64,000 bases of DNA from UBA7672 sp041398245 (lineage in GTDB: Bacteria > Pseudomonadota > Alphaproteobacteria > Caulobacterales > Hyphomonadaceae). The translations under genes were made by a program, and so were the position numbers. The DNA lies in the NCBI GenBank assembly GCA_041398245.1, contig JAWKVC010000001.1, positions 268,954 through 332,953 on the forward strand. The letters run 5' to 3'. Within the stretch, counting starts at the first letter, position 1, and the number at the start of each line of letters is the position of its first letter. The notes under the pieces were generated by a model. The model saw nothing but the letters and a program-made list of their open reading frames with translations. It did no database searches and had not been told where the DNA came from. Shown piece by piece: positions 29,263 to 38,629 of this stretch.

Positions 29263-30991
29263 ATGCAGGACCTGACGCAGGCCGGGCGAGACGCGCGCAC
29301 GTTTGACGCCATTGTGGTTGGCAGCGGCATAGCCGGCGGCTGGGCCGCGAAGGAGCTCTGCGAGAAGGGCCTCAAGACGCTGGTGCTCGAACGCGGCCGA
29401 AAGGTCGAGCACGGCAAGGACTACAAGACCTTCGCGATGAATCCTTGGGACTTCCGTTTTCCGAACGGACGGACGCCGCAGGACGAGGTCGACAAGCACT
29501 ACTTCAAACAGGCGCGCACGGGCTACACGGTGAACGACCAATGGAACCACTGGTTCGTGAAGGATGACGAGCATCCCTACACCGAGGTCAATCGCTACGA
29601 CTGGATCCGCGGCTACCATGTCGGCGGTCGCTCGATCACCTGGGGGCGGCAAAGCTATCGCTGGAGCGACCTGGATTTCGAAGCCAACCTCAAGGAAGGC
29701 ATCGCGATCGACTGGCCGATCCGCTACGCCGACCTCGCGCCATGGTATGACCACGTCGAGCGCTGGATCGGCGTCAGCGGCACAAATGAAGGCCTGCCCC
29801 AACTCCCTGATGGCGTCTTCCAGCCGGCCATGGAATTCAACGTCGTCGAGAAGTCGTTCAAGGGGGCGGTGGAGTCCAAATTCCCCGAGCGCCGGATCAC
29901 GATGGGCCGCACGGCTCACCTGACCAAGCCAACCGAAGAACAGATGAAGATCGGGCGGGGCACCCGCCAGACCCGCAATCTCTGCATACGCACGCTCGGC
30001 GCCTACTTCTCTTCCAACGGCGCAACGCTGATCGCCGCCGATCACACCGGCAACATGACGCTGCAACCCGACGCCATCGTCACCGAAGTGATCTTCGATC
30101 CGAAGCAGAACAAGGCGACGGGCGTGCGCGTGCAGAACGCTATCACAGGCACCGTGACCGAATACTCATGCCAAGGTGATCTTCCTCAACGCTTCGGCGC
30201 TCAACACGACGTGGATCATGCTCCACTCCAGGAGCGATCGCTTCCCGAACGGCTTTGGCAACGACTCCGACGAGCTCGGCCGCAATCTGATGGACCACCA
30301 CTTCCTTGCGGGCGCACAGGCCGACGTCGATGGCTTTGACGATCGCTATTATCTCGGCAGGCGCCCCACAGGCATCTATGTGCCGCGTTTCCGGAACCTC
30401 GGCGACACCAACACCAAGCAGAAGAACTTCACACGCGGCTATGGCTATCAGGGCGGCGCAAGCCGAACAGGCTGGCAGCGGCTTGTCGCCGAGATGGGCT
30501 TCGGCAAGGACCTCAAGGACGAGATTTCGGAACCCGGAAACTGGGCCATGGGCCTCACCGGCTTCGGCGAAACACTGCCTTATCGCGACAATCGCGTCTG
30601 GCTGAACCAGGACGTCAAGGACATCAACGGCCTTCCGACGCTGACCATGGACGCCACGATTCGCGAAAACGAACTCAACATGCGGAAGGACATGCAATCG
30701 GCCGCCGTCGAGATGATGGAAGCGGCCGGCTTCAAGAATGTGCGCCCCTACGATCGGCCCTACGCCCCCGGCCTCGGCATCCACGAGATGGGCACGGCGC
30801 GGATGGGTCGGGACCCGAAGACATCCGTGCTCAACGCCAACAACCAGGTGCATGCCTGCACCAACGTCTACGTCACGGACGGCGCAGCGATGACGTCGGC
30901 CGCCTGCGTGAACCCCTCGCTCACCTACATGGCGCTCACGGCGCGCGCCGCGGATCACGCGGTCAATGCCCTGAAACGCGGCGAACTCTAG
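29263..30991 (+). pseudogene. GMC-family FAD oxidoreductase (large subunit), interrupted by one single-base insertion
   Basis: The first ~302 codons read FDAIVVGSGIAGGWAAKEL (FAD-binding GxGxxG), the GMC region GYHVGGRSITWGRQSYRW and further oxidoreductase sequence. After VTEYS the frame is lost; one base later it continues KVIFLNASALNTTWIM through to the C-terminal PGLGIHEMGTARMG and the NPSLTYMALTARAADHAV end. Removing one base near 30166-30170 restores a 575-residue protein of normal length. It is followed at 15 bases by a gluconate 2-dehydrogenase subunit 3 homologue. The pair resembles membrane or periplasmic dehydrogenases such as glucoside 3-dehydrogenase. Intact in nature or recently inactivated: not decidable from one sequence. 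Confidence 0.82.
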
Positions 30992-31006
30992 GACGGAGAC
31001 ACGGTC

Positions 31007-31615
31007 ATGACGGCCAACAAGATAGACAGGCGAGAACTTCTTCACCGCGCCTCGATGCTGATGGGCGGCGCGATTTCCGCCAGCGCCGCGGCCGGCGTGC
31101 TGGCCGGCTGCGTCGCCACGCCCGAGACCACGACCATGCCGGAAGGCTCCGCCGGGGCCTTCCTGACCGCTGGCGAAATGGCGACCGTAACTACAATGGC
31201 GGACCATATTATTCCGCGTACGGACACGCCCGGCGCGCTCGATGCCGGTGTTCCCGCTTTCATCGACAGAATGCTTGCCGGCTACTACCAGACCAAGGAG
31301 CGCGATGCGCTGCGCGCGGGCCTGAAACAGACTGATGCGGACGCGCAGACCCTTCGCGGCAAGGCGTTCGCCACACTCAGCCCAGACGAGCAGGTCGAAC
31401 TGATGAAACGCTACGACCGCGAGCAGTATGATTACACTCGCGCAAACACGACCGGCGCCGCACCGCACTTCTTCCGGTTGGTCAAGGAGCTGACCATCAT
31501 TGGCTTCTGCTCGTCCGAAATCGGCGCGACGAAACTCATGAACTACAACCAGACGCCCGGCCCCTATCGCGGCGACGTTCCGCTGTCCCAGGTCGGTAAA
31601 GTCTCGGCGCTGTAG
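31007..31615 (+). CDS. Gluconate 2-dehydrogenase subunit 3 family protein, Tat-exported
   Basis: A 202-residue protein with a Tat-like leader (DRRELLHRASMLMGGAISAS) that also has a Cys (LAGC) suitable for lipidation. The body (FLTAGEMATVTTMADHIIPR near residue 50; LVKELTIIGFCSSEIGATK near residue 160) is typical of the small subunit of GMC dehydrogenases, needed for export and stability of the FAD subunit. The usual third partner, a cytochrome c, is not found nearby. GACGGAGAC precedes the start and the GMC stop is 15 bases away. Confidence 0.87.
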   Translation: MTANKIDRRELLHRASMLMGGAISASAAAGVLAGCVATPETTTMPEGSAGAFLTAGEMATVTTMADHIIPRTDTPGALDAGVPAFIDRMLAGYYQTKERDALRAGLKQTDADAQTLRGKAFATLSPDEQVELMKRYDREQYDYTRANTTGAAPHFFRLVKELTIIGFCSSEIGATKLMNYNQTPGPYRGDVPLSQVGKVSAL

Positions 31616-31641
31616 TATCCGCCTTCAGAGGAAAACCCGCG

Positions 31642-33252
31642 ATGACGCAGACACTCGATATGGTGATCGTCGGAGCGGGATTCTCCGGTCTCTACATGCT
31701 GCACAAGGCGCGCGGCATGGGCCTGTCCGCCCGCGTCATCGAGGTCGGCAGCGGCGTCGGGGGCACATGGTTCTGGAACCGCTATCCCGGCGCGCGCGTC
31801 GATGTCGAAAGCCACGAATATTCCTACTCATTCTCTCCGGAACTGGAGACAGAATGGCAGTGGAAAGAACGCTACGCCGCCCAGCCCGAACTGCTGGGCT
31901 ATCTCAACCACGTGGCCGACCGCTTCGATCTGAGACGCGACATCCAGCTGAATACGCGCGTCACGGAAGCGCGCTTTGACGAAGCAGCGCATCGCTGGCT
32001 GGTGACGACAGACAAGGGCGAGCGTATCTCCGCCCGCTACTGCATCATGGCGACGGGCTGCCTGTCCTCGCCCAAGCAGATCGACATTCCCGGCGCAGAC
32101 ACATTCAAGGGCGAAGTCTACAACACGACCAACTGGCCGAAGGAGAAGGTCGACTTCCGCGGCAAGCGTGTGGGCGTCATCGGCACCGGCTCATCGGCCG
32201 TGCAGACCATCACCGAGATCGCGCCCGAGGTCGGCAGCCTGCACGTCTTTCAGCGCACGCCCTGTTTCAGCGTGCCGGCGCACAACGGCCCCGCCAATCC
32301 CGACGTGAGACGCAACTGGCTGGCCAATCGCGAAACCAACCGTCAGTCCGAACGCGAAAACCCGATCGGAATCCTGGCCGCAGTCGTCACCGACAAGATG
32401 GCGCTCGAAACGCCGCCCGAGGAACGCCGGCAAACCTACGAGGATCGCTGGACCAAGGGCGGCTTCGCTATCGGCGGCGCCTATGTCGACATGCTGATGG
32501 TCAAGGAAGCCAACGACACATTCGTCGACTTCATCGCCAACAAGGTCCGCAGCGTCGTCAAGGACCCCAAAACCGCCGAAAAGCTGATCCCGCGCACCTA
32601 TCCGGTTGGCTCGAAGCGCATCTGCGTCGATACCGGCTACTTCCAGGTCTACAACCAGCCGAACGTCACGCTTGTCGACATCTCGCAGTCGCCGGTCACG
32701 GTCACGCCCAAGGGCGTGAAGACCGGTGATGCCGAATACGAATTCGATTGCCTGATCTTCGCGCTGGGCTTTGACGCCATGACCGGCGCGCTTTCCAAAA
32801 TCGACATTCGCGGTCGCAACGGCCAGACGCTGAAGGAGACATGGCAGGGCGGGCCGCGCACCTATCTCGGCCTCATGGTCTCGGGCTTTCCGAACCTGTT
32901 CCTTGTCACAGGCCCCGGCAGTCCGTCGGTCCTGTCCAACATGGTCGTCTCGATCGAACAGCATGTAGACTGGATCAGCAGCTGCATCGCCGCCATGGGC
33001 GAACGCCAGATGGACATGATCGAGGCATCGCCCGAAGCCGAGGCGGGCTGGATCGCGCACGTCAACGAAGTCGCCGACATGACGCTCTATCCGCAGGCCA
33101 ACTCCTGGTATGTCGGCGCGAACATTCCCGGCAAGCCGCGCGTATTCATGCCGTACCCCGGCGGCGTCGGCGTCTATCGCCAACTCTGCAACGACGTGGT
33201 CGCCAAGGGCTATGAGGGCTTCGTGATGTCGTCCTCAGCGCAGGCGGGCTAG
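31642..33252 (+). CDS. Baeyer-Villiger-type flavin-containing monooxygenase
   Basis: A 536-residue enzyme. The first Rossmann motif is VIVGAGFSGLYML (~residues 9-20), the flanking GGTWFWNRYPGARVDVES matches the BVMO motif before it, and the NADPH motif VGVIGTGSSAVQT begins near residue 176. The fingerprint region reads FKGEVYNTTNWP (residues 155-166): the usual FxGxxxHxxxWP with Asn161 in place of His. Class B monooxygenases of this kind insert oxygen into ketones using FAD and NADPH. It begins 26 bases after the small subunit gene and is likely cotranscribed. The substrate is unknown; a keto-sugar is not a known BVMO substrate, so its link to the rest of the locus is unclear. Confidence 0.85.
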   Translation: MTQTLDMVIVGAGFSGLYMLHKARGMGLSARVIEVGSGVGGTWFWNRYPGARVDVESHEYSYSFSPELETEWQWKERYAAQPELLGYLNHVADRFDLRRDIQLNTRVTEARFDEAAHRWLVTTDKGERISARYCIMATGCLSSPKQIDIPGADTFKGEVYNTTNWPKEKVDFRGKRVGVIGTGSSAVQTITEIAPEVGSLHVFQRTPCFSVPAHNGPANPDVRRNWLANRETNRQSERENPIGILAAVVTDKMALETPPEERRQTYEDRWTKGGFAIGGAYVDMLMVKEANDTFVDFIANKVRSVVKDPKTAEKLIPRTYPVGSKRICVDTGYFQVYNQPNVTLVDISQSPVTVTPKGVKTGDAEYEFDCLIFALGFDAMTGALSKIDIRGRNGQTLKETWQGGPRTYLGLMVSGFPNLFLVTGPGSPSVLSNMVVSIEQHVDWISSCIAAMGERQMDMIEASPEAEAGWIAHVNEVADMTLYPQANSWYVGANIPGKPRVFMPYPGGVGVYRQLCNDVVAKGYEGFVMSSSAQAG

Positions 33253-34046
33253 CGGGTCCGGAGGAGCTCGATCTTCCGGAACTCGACCGGGTTGCCCTCG
33301 CTCTGTACCGAGATCGATCCGCCATCCAGCATCAGCTTGCCGCCGGCCGCCTCCACCAACGGCTTCGAATTCGCCATGCGGCCTTCGGGATCGAGCTGGA
33401 CAGCCGAATAGACCATCGTCACCTCGCCATTGATCAGCTGCGTCACTGTTCCATCGGCCGCCACATCGACTTCAAATGTAACCCACTCGCCATTCGGCTG
33501 AGCCGGCATCTTCGAATTGATGCAATGGGTCGTCTCCAGCTTTCCATCAATCACGACATTCGTGCCCGGCGAACACATATTGCCGTTGAAACGCGTCTGG
33601 CCCGGCGCTGGCCCCAGAAGCTGCGCCTCGACCGACACCGGGAAGCTGTCCTCCACCGCCATGCTCTTCGGGTCCTGTCCGAAGATCATCACGCCGGAAT
33701 TCGCAATGGCCCATGCGGGCGTGTCGGCCGGATGCGCTTCGAGGAAGCGATACTCCATCCGCAGTCGGTACGGACCGTAGATCGGCTCATTGTAGAAGAG
33801 GTGACCGAAACGCTCGCCGAACTGGTCGTACTTGTCGTAGCGAACGACGATGGCGCCGTCCTCCACCCGAAAGGTGTCGCGATAGTTCTCGCCCAGCGGG
33901 AAACCGCGAATCTTCGGCGTCCACCCGTTCAGCGTCCGGCCGTCGAACAGGGGCTCCCAGGCTTCGCCGCCCTGCGGCATCGCCGTACACCCGGCAACAG
34001 CCAACGCCAGCGCAGCAACGACAATACGACTCGAAAGCCTGGCCAT
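33249..34046 (-). CDS. DUF1080 (3-keto-disaccharide hydrolase) lipoprotein
   Basis: A 265-residue lipoprotein (signal MARLSSRIVVAALALAVAGC). The jellyroll signature GEAWEPLFDGRTLNGWTP and FRVEDGAIVVRY is the DUF1080 start; LFYNEPIYGPYRLRMEYRF and GEWVTFEVDVAADG follow. Members have been shown to cleave 3-keto-glycosides. Located in the periplasm or on a membrane, it would act on products of the adjacent GMC dehydrogenase. Its stop overlaps the stop region of the convergent monooxygenase gene by four bases, and it is divergent from the MFS gene. Confidence 0.86.
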   Translation of the reverse strand: MARLSSRIVVAALALAVAGCTAMPQGGEAWEPLFDGRTLNGWTPKIRGFPLGENYRDTFRVEDGAIVVRYDKYDQFGERFGHLFYNEPIYGPYRLRMEYRFLEAHPADTPAWAIANSGVMIFGQDPKSMAVEDSFPVSVEAQLLGPAPGQTRFNGNMCSPGTNVVIDGKLETTHCINSKMPAQPNGEWVTFEVDVAADGTVTQLINGEVTMVYSAVQLDPEGRMANSKPLVEAAGGKLMLDGGSISVQSEGNPVEFRKIELLRTR

Positions 34047-34172
34047 GGCGTCCTCTCCCTTGGTCCCGCGTCGATCTTGTAGACAGGCGCTGCCGCGCGG
34101 GTAACACTCGCCATCAGATCATGAGCCGACCGCTGGCGCGAGACCAGTTGCGGCCCAAGGGAGGACAATTAA

Positions 34173-35393
34173 GTGATCCAGGCGCGTCTCTTTCTGATGA
34201 TGCTGCTCCAGCTTGCCATCTGGGGCGCATACATGCCGAAGCTGTACCCATATATGGGTCTGCTGAAGTTCGAGGCGTGGCAGCAATCCCTCGTTGGCAG
34301 CGCATGGGGCATCGCCGCCATCATCGGCATCTTCTTTTCTAACCAGTTCGCGGACCGCAACTTCTCCGCCGAACGGTTCCTCGCCGCCAGCAACGTCATC
34401 GCCGGCGTGGCGCTTCTGGGCTGCGCCTCGTTTACCGACTTCTGGGCCTTCTTCGGCTGCTACCTGATCTTCAGCATGGTCTACGTGCCCTCAATGTCGG
34501 TCGCGAACTCCATCGCCTTCGCCAACCTCAGCGATCCCGCCAAGCAATTCGGCGTCGTCCGCATGGGCGGAACGATCGGCTGGATCATGGTCAGCTGGCC
34601 CTTCTTCTTCCTGCTCAGCGCGCATGCGGGGGCGGAAGAAATCCGCCAGATATTCATTGTGTCCGCCATCGTCTCGTTTGTGTTCGCGGGCTACAGCCTC
34701 ACGCTGCCTCACACGCCGCCAAATCGCGACGGCGCAGGAACCGACCCTCTCGCATGGCGCAAGGCGATCAAGCTGCTCGGCATTCCCGCCGTGCTCGTTC
34801 TCTTCATCGTCACCTTCATCGATAGCACCGTTCACAACGGCTACTTCATGATGGTCGACGACTATCTCACCAAGCGCGTCGGCATCGACGCGAACGTCTC
34901 CATGCTTGTCCAGAGCCTGGGACAGGTCGCCGAGATCGTCACCATGTTCGTGCTGGGCTTCGTGCTGGTCCGGCTTGGGTGGAAGACCACGATGATCATC
35001 GGCGTGCTCGGTCATGCCGTACGCTTCCTGGCCTTCGCCTTCTTCCCCGATAGCGTTCCCACCGTCATCGCAGTGCAGCTTCTGCACGGCGTCTGCTACG
35101 CGTTCTTCTTTGCGACCGTATACATCTTCGTCGATGCGGCGTTCCCGAAGGATGTGCGCTCCAGCGCGCAGGGTCTGTTCAACCTGCTGATCCTTGGCGT
35201 CGGCGTCGTCTCGGCAAATTACCTGTTCGCGCCGCTGATGGCGCAGTGGACCGATCCGGTCACAACGATCATCGACTATCGCACGCTGTTCATCGTCCCG
35301 ACCGGCATGGCTCTGGTCGCCGTGTTGCTTCTGGCCTTCTTCTTCCGCCCAGGCGAGCGGGCGCCAGCGCCCGCCAACATAGCGGCCGCATGA
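34173..35393 (+). CDS. MFS transporter, nucleoside:H+ symporter-like
   Basis: A 406-residue, 12-segment inner-membrane protein. The start (IQARLFLMMLLQLAIWGAY) and FSMVYVPSMSVANSIAFANL resemble the NupG/nucleoside H+ symporter branch. Such carriers are common in sugar-catabolic clusters next to TIM-barrel isomerases and Gfo/Idh dehydrogenases, where they probably import a modified sugar. The start codon is GTG with GGGAGGAC upstream. The transported compound cannot be told from sequence. Confidence 0.83.
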   Translation: MIQARLFLMMLLQLAIWGAYMPKLYPYMGLLKFEAWQQSLVGSAWGIAAIIGIFFSNQFADRNFSAERFLAASNVIAGVALLGCASFTDFWAFFGCYLIFSMVYVPSMSVANSIAFANLSDPAKQFGVVRMGGTIGWIMVSWPFFFLLSAHAGAEEIRQIFIVSAIVSFVFAGYSLTLPHTPPNRDGAGTDPLAWRKAIKLLGIPAVLVLFIVTFIDSTVHNGYFMMVDDYLTKRVGIDANVSMLVQSLGQVAEIVTMFVLGFVLVRLGWKTTMIIGVLGHAVRFLAFAFFPDSVPTVIAVQLLHGVCYAFFFATVYIFVDAAFPKDVRSSAQGLFNLLILGVGVVSANYLFAPLMAQWTDPVTTIIDYRTLFIVPTGMALVAVLLLAFFFRPGERAPAPANIAAA

Positions 35394-35433
35394 CGTTGAA
35401 ACCCGATGACCAGACCCGGACAAGGAGCGCAGC

Positions 35434-36399
35434 ATGACCAGCCTCTCCCGTCGCAGCTTTGTGCAGGCCATGTGCGCGGCCGGCGCGGCAACGCCTCTTG
35501 CGGCCGCGTGCCAGATCATGGCTAGCGGCCCCTTCTTCCAGCGCCGGGGCGCGGCCATCGGCATCCAGCTCTATACGCTGTCCGACATGCTCGCGGCCGA
35601 CCTGGAAGGCGCCGTCAGCGGCGTTGCGCGCATCGGCTACCAGACCGTCGAGATCCCGTCCTACATGGGCAAGACCCCTGCACAGCTGCGCGAGATCTTC
35701 GACCGCCATGGCGTCAAGTGCACCGCCGCCCACATCGGCATGAGCCCGGGAACGGAGGCTGCACCGGGTCTGCGCGGCGACCTCGGCAAGCTCGCCGCCG
35801 ATATGCACATCCTGGGCGCAACACATGTCTATGCGCCGGCGATGGCGGTGCCGACCGACATGGGCATGACGCCGAACCCGAACGAAGGCTTCGGCTTTGT
35901 CGTCCGCGTCGCCGAGGCGATGGGCGTCGATCGCTGGAAACGTCTGGCTGACGAACTCAGCGACATTGGCCGCAATCTCAAGGCAGGCGGCATCGGGTTC
36001 GGCTATCACAACCACAATTTCGAGTTCGCGAAGGCCGGCGACCGCACTGGCTATGACGTCATCGTCCAGGAAAGCGATCCCGACGCCGTCTCGCTCGAAC
36101 TCGATGTCGGCTGGGCCGCAGCGGCCGGACAGGATCCGGCAGAGCTATTCGCGAAATACTCAGGCCGCTTCTCGGCCATGCACATCAAGGACATCAAGGC
36201 CTCCACCACGCCCAACATCGCGCTCAAGATGGACCCGTCCGATGTCGGCGCCGGCCGGCTCGACTGGAAGACGATCCTGCCGGCCGCCTACAAGGCAGGC
36301 GTGCGGAACTTCTTCCTTGAGCAGGAACCGCCTTTCGACAAACCAAGGATGGAAGCGGCGGAAAACGGATATAAGTTCCTCAGTACGCTGGAAGCCTGA
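35434..36399 (+). CDS. Sugar phosphate isomerase/epimerase-like TIM barrel, Tat-exported
   Basis: A 321-residue xylose-isomerase-like (AP endonuclease 2) protein. The N-terminus SLSRRSFVQAMCAAGAATPL has an RR Tat motif and a Cys (AAAC), so it is probably periplasmic. The barrel shows IGIQLYTLSDMLAADLEGA, GFGYHNHNFEF (metal-binding His), SLELDVGWAAAAG and FSAMHIKDIKAS, with a Glu (FLEQEPPF) at the end. Such barrels isomerise sugars or act on 3-keto-sugars as lyases or hydratases. It is followed at 22 bases by a second, cytoplasmic barrel gene. Confidence 0.82.
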   Translation: MTSLSRRSFVQAMCAAGAATPLAAACQIMASGPFFQRRGAAIGIQLYTLSDMLAADLEGAVSGVARIGYQTVEIPSYMGKTPAQLREIFDRHGVKCTAAHIGMSPGTEAAPGLRGDLGKLAADMHILGATHVYAPAMAVPTDMGMTPNPNEGFGFVVRVAEAMGVDRWKRLADELSDIGRNLKAGGIGFGYHNHNFEFAKAGDRTGYDVIVQESDPDAVSLELDVGWAAAAGQDPAELFAKYSGRFSAMHIKDIKASTTPNIALKMDPSDVGAGRLDWKTILPAAYKAGVRNFFLEQEPPFDKPRMEAAENGYKFLSTLEA

Positions 36400-36421
36400 G
36401 CCAGAAGACGGGGAACACGCC

Positions 36422-37480
36422 ATGAAGACAATGAAGGGACCCGGCATCTTCCTCGCGCAGTTCGTGGGGCCGGATGCGCCGTTCAATTCCCTGCCATCCA
36501 TCGCGAAGTGGGCGGCGAAGAAGGGCTTCGTCGGCGTCCAGATCCCGACCGGGGAAGCAGCCCTGTTCGATCTGCGCAAGGCGGCTGAAAGCGACGCCTA
36601 CTGCGACGAGATCAAGGGCATTCTCAAGGATGTCGGCATGGAGGTGACGGAACTCTCGACGCACCTGCAGGGCCAGCTCGTCGCCGTCCATCCCGCCTAC
36701 GACACGCTGTTCGATGCCTTTGCGCCCGAGCGCGTGCGCGGCAATCCCAAGGCCCGTCAGGAATGGGCCGTCGATCAGCTGATGCTCGCCGCGAAGGCGT
36801 CGCGCCGTCTCGGCCTCAACGCCAGCGTAACCTTCTCGGGATCGCTCGCATGGCCCTATTTCTTTCCCTGGCCGCAGCGGCCGCCGGGCCTGTTTGAAAC
36901 CGCCTTCGAGGAACTTGCGAAACGCTGGAAACCGATCCTCGACGCCTACGAAGATGCCGGCGTCGATCTCTGCTACGAAATCCATCCGAGCGAAGACCTG
37001 TTCGACGGCACGACGTTCGAGATGTTCCTCGATCGCGTGAAGGGTCACCGCCGCGCGAACATCCTGTTCGACCCGAGCCACTTCGTGCTGCAGCAGCTGA
37101 ACTATCTCGACTACATCGACATCTATCACGAGCGGATCAAGATGTTCCACGTCAAGGACGCGGAGTTCAATCCGACCGGACGGCAGGGCGTCTATTCGGG
37201 ATACGCGCCATGGCTTGAGCGCGCCGGGCGCTTCCGCTCGGTCGGCGACGGGCAGGTCGACTTCAAGGGCATCTTCTCCAAGCTCGCCGGCTACGACTAC
37301 GAAGGCTGGGCCGTGCTCGAATGGGAATGCTGCATCAAGCATCCTGAGGATGGCGCACGCGAAGGCGCAGCCTTCATCCGCGACCACATCATCCGCGTGA
37401 CGCCCCGCGCCTTCGATGACTTCGCCGCCAGCGGAACGGACGAAGCCGCCAACCGGCGGCTTCTGGGGCTCGACCGTTGA
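36422..37480 (+). CDS. Sugar phosphate isomerase/epimerase-like TIM barrel, cytoplasmic
   Basis: A 352-residue barrel without a signal peptide. The start at MKTMKGPGIFLAQFVG has GGGGAAC upstream; the open frame before it overlaps the previous gene and is not real. Candidate metal-binding motifs are LCYEIHPSEDLFDG, NILFDPSHFVLQQ, MFHVKDAEF and AVLEWEC. Its stop codon overlaps the TTG start of the Gfo/Idh gene, so the pair is probably translationally coupled. This TIM barrel plus Gfo/Idh pairing recurs in inositol and 3-keto-sugar catabolic loci. Confidence 0.84.
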   Translation: MKTMKGPGIFLAQFVGPDAPFNSLPSIAKWAAKKGFVGVQIPTGEAALFDLRKAAESDAYCDEIKGILKDVGMEVTELSTHLQGQLVAVHPAYDTLFDAFAPERVRGNPKARQEWAVDQLMLAAKASRRLGLNASVTFSGSLAWPYFFPWPQRPPGLFETAFEELAKRWKPILDAYEDAGVDLCYEIHPSEDLFDGTTFEMFLDRVKGHRRANILFDPSHFVLQQLNYLDYIDIYHERIKMFHVKDAEFNPTGRQGVYSGYAPWLERAGRFRSVGDGQVDFKGIFSKLAGYDYEGWAVLEWECCIKHPEDGAREGAAFIRDHIIRVTPRAFDDFAASGTDEAANRRLLGLDR

Positions 37481-38619
37481 AGCGATTGCGACTGGGCATG
37501 GTCGGCGGCGGCGAAGGCGCCTTCATCGGCGCCGTTCATCGTATGGCCGCGCGACTGGATGGCCACTGGGATCTGGTCGCCGGCGCCTTCCAGTCTGATG
37601 CGGCCCGCTCCATCGCGTTCGGCCAGTCCATGGGACTCGATAGCGATCGCTGCTACGGCGACTATGCCGCGATGGCCGCGGGCGAGGCAGGACGCGCGGA
37701 CCGCATCGACGCAGTGGCGATCGTCACGCCCAACTCCACGCACGCTCCCGTCGCAAAGGCGTTTCTCGAAGCCGGCATCCCGGTGATCTGCGACAAGCCG
37801 CTGACCACCAACGGTGCGGACGCGCGCGATCTCTCTGCGACTGTCGAGCACTCTGGATTACCCTTCATCCTGACGCACAACTATTCCGGCTATCCCATGG
37901 CGCGACAGGCGCGAGCGATGATCGAGGCGGGCGAGCTCGGCGCGCTGCGCATCGTGCAGGTCGAATACGCGCAGGACTGGCTGGCGACCGACCTCTCCGG
38001 CAACAAACAGGCCGACTGGCGCGGCGATCCTTCCCGAGCAGGCCCCGGCGGCGCGCTGGGCGATATCGCGACGCACGCCTTCCAGCTCGCGGAATTTGTG
38101 ACGGGCCTGAAGGCGCAGACGCTCGCGGCAGACCTCGCCGCCTTCGTTCCAGGCCGCAAGGTCGACGACAATGTCAACGTGATGCTCCGCTTTGGCGGCG
38201 GCGCGAAAGGCATGCTCTGGGCCAGCCAGGTCGCGACCGGCTCCGTCAACGGCCTGAAGCTCCGCGTCTTTGGTGACAAGGGCGGCCTCGAATGGTTTCA
38301 GGAAACGCCAGAGACCCTGCTGTTCACACCGCTCGGCGGTCAGGAACGGATCATCCGCCGTGGCGGAGCAGGCGTCTCTGCATCCGCAACGCACGCCACG
38401 CGCATCCCGGGCGGCCATCCCGAAGGATATCTCGAAGGCTTCGCGCAGATTTATTCCGACGCCGCCGAACTGATCCGCGCCCATCAGGACAAGCGCGCGC
38501 CCGCGGCCTTTGCAACGCTCGCTCCGGGCATTGCGGATGGCCTGCGCGGCGTCGCCTTCATCGAGGCGGCCATCGCTTCATCGAAGGCGAATGGCGCGTG
38601 GACTGAACTCTCCGCCTGA
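37477..38619 (+). CDS. Gfo/Idh/MocA family oxidoreductase
   Basis: A 380-residue NAD(P)-dependent sugar dehydrogenase. RLGMVGGGEGAFIGAVHR is the Rossmann motif, AIVTPNSTHAPVAKAFLEAG and VICDKPLTTNG carry the catalytic Lys, and GGALGDIATHAFQLAEF provides the conserved Asp/His. The start is TTG overlapping the previous TGA; an ATG seven codons later would cut the Rossmann fold. It may oxidise a sugar at C3 or reduce a keto-sugar made by the other enzymes of the locus. Confidence 0.88.
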   Translation: MKRLRLGMVGGGEGAFIGAVHRMAARLDGHWDLVAGAFQSDAARSIAFGQSMGLDSDRCYGDYAAMAAGEAGRADRIDAVAIVTPNSTHAPVAKAFLEAGIPVICDKPLTTNGADARDLSATVEHSGLPFILTHNYSGYPMARQARAMIEAGELGALRIVQVEYAQDWLATDLSGNKQADWRGDPSRAGPGGALGDIATHAFQLAEFVTGLKAQTLAADLAAFVPGRKVDDNVNVMLRFGGGAKGMLWASQVATGSVNGLKLRVFGDKGGLEWFQETPETLLFTPLGGQERIIRRGGAGVSASATHATRIPGGHPEGYLEGFAQIYSDAAELIRAHQDKRAPAAFATLAPGIADGLRGVAFIEAAIASSKANGAWTELSA

Positions 38620-38629
38620 CCGCTCCGGC

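Noticed and set aside
30143..31468. Long minus-strand ORF opposite the GMC/small-subunit genes
   Set aside because: It is the antisense shadow of the plus-strand genes and has no recognisable domains.
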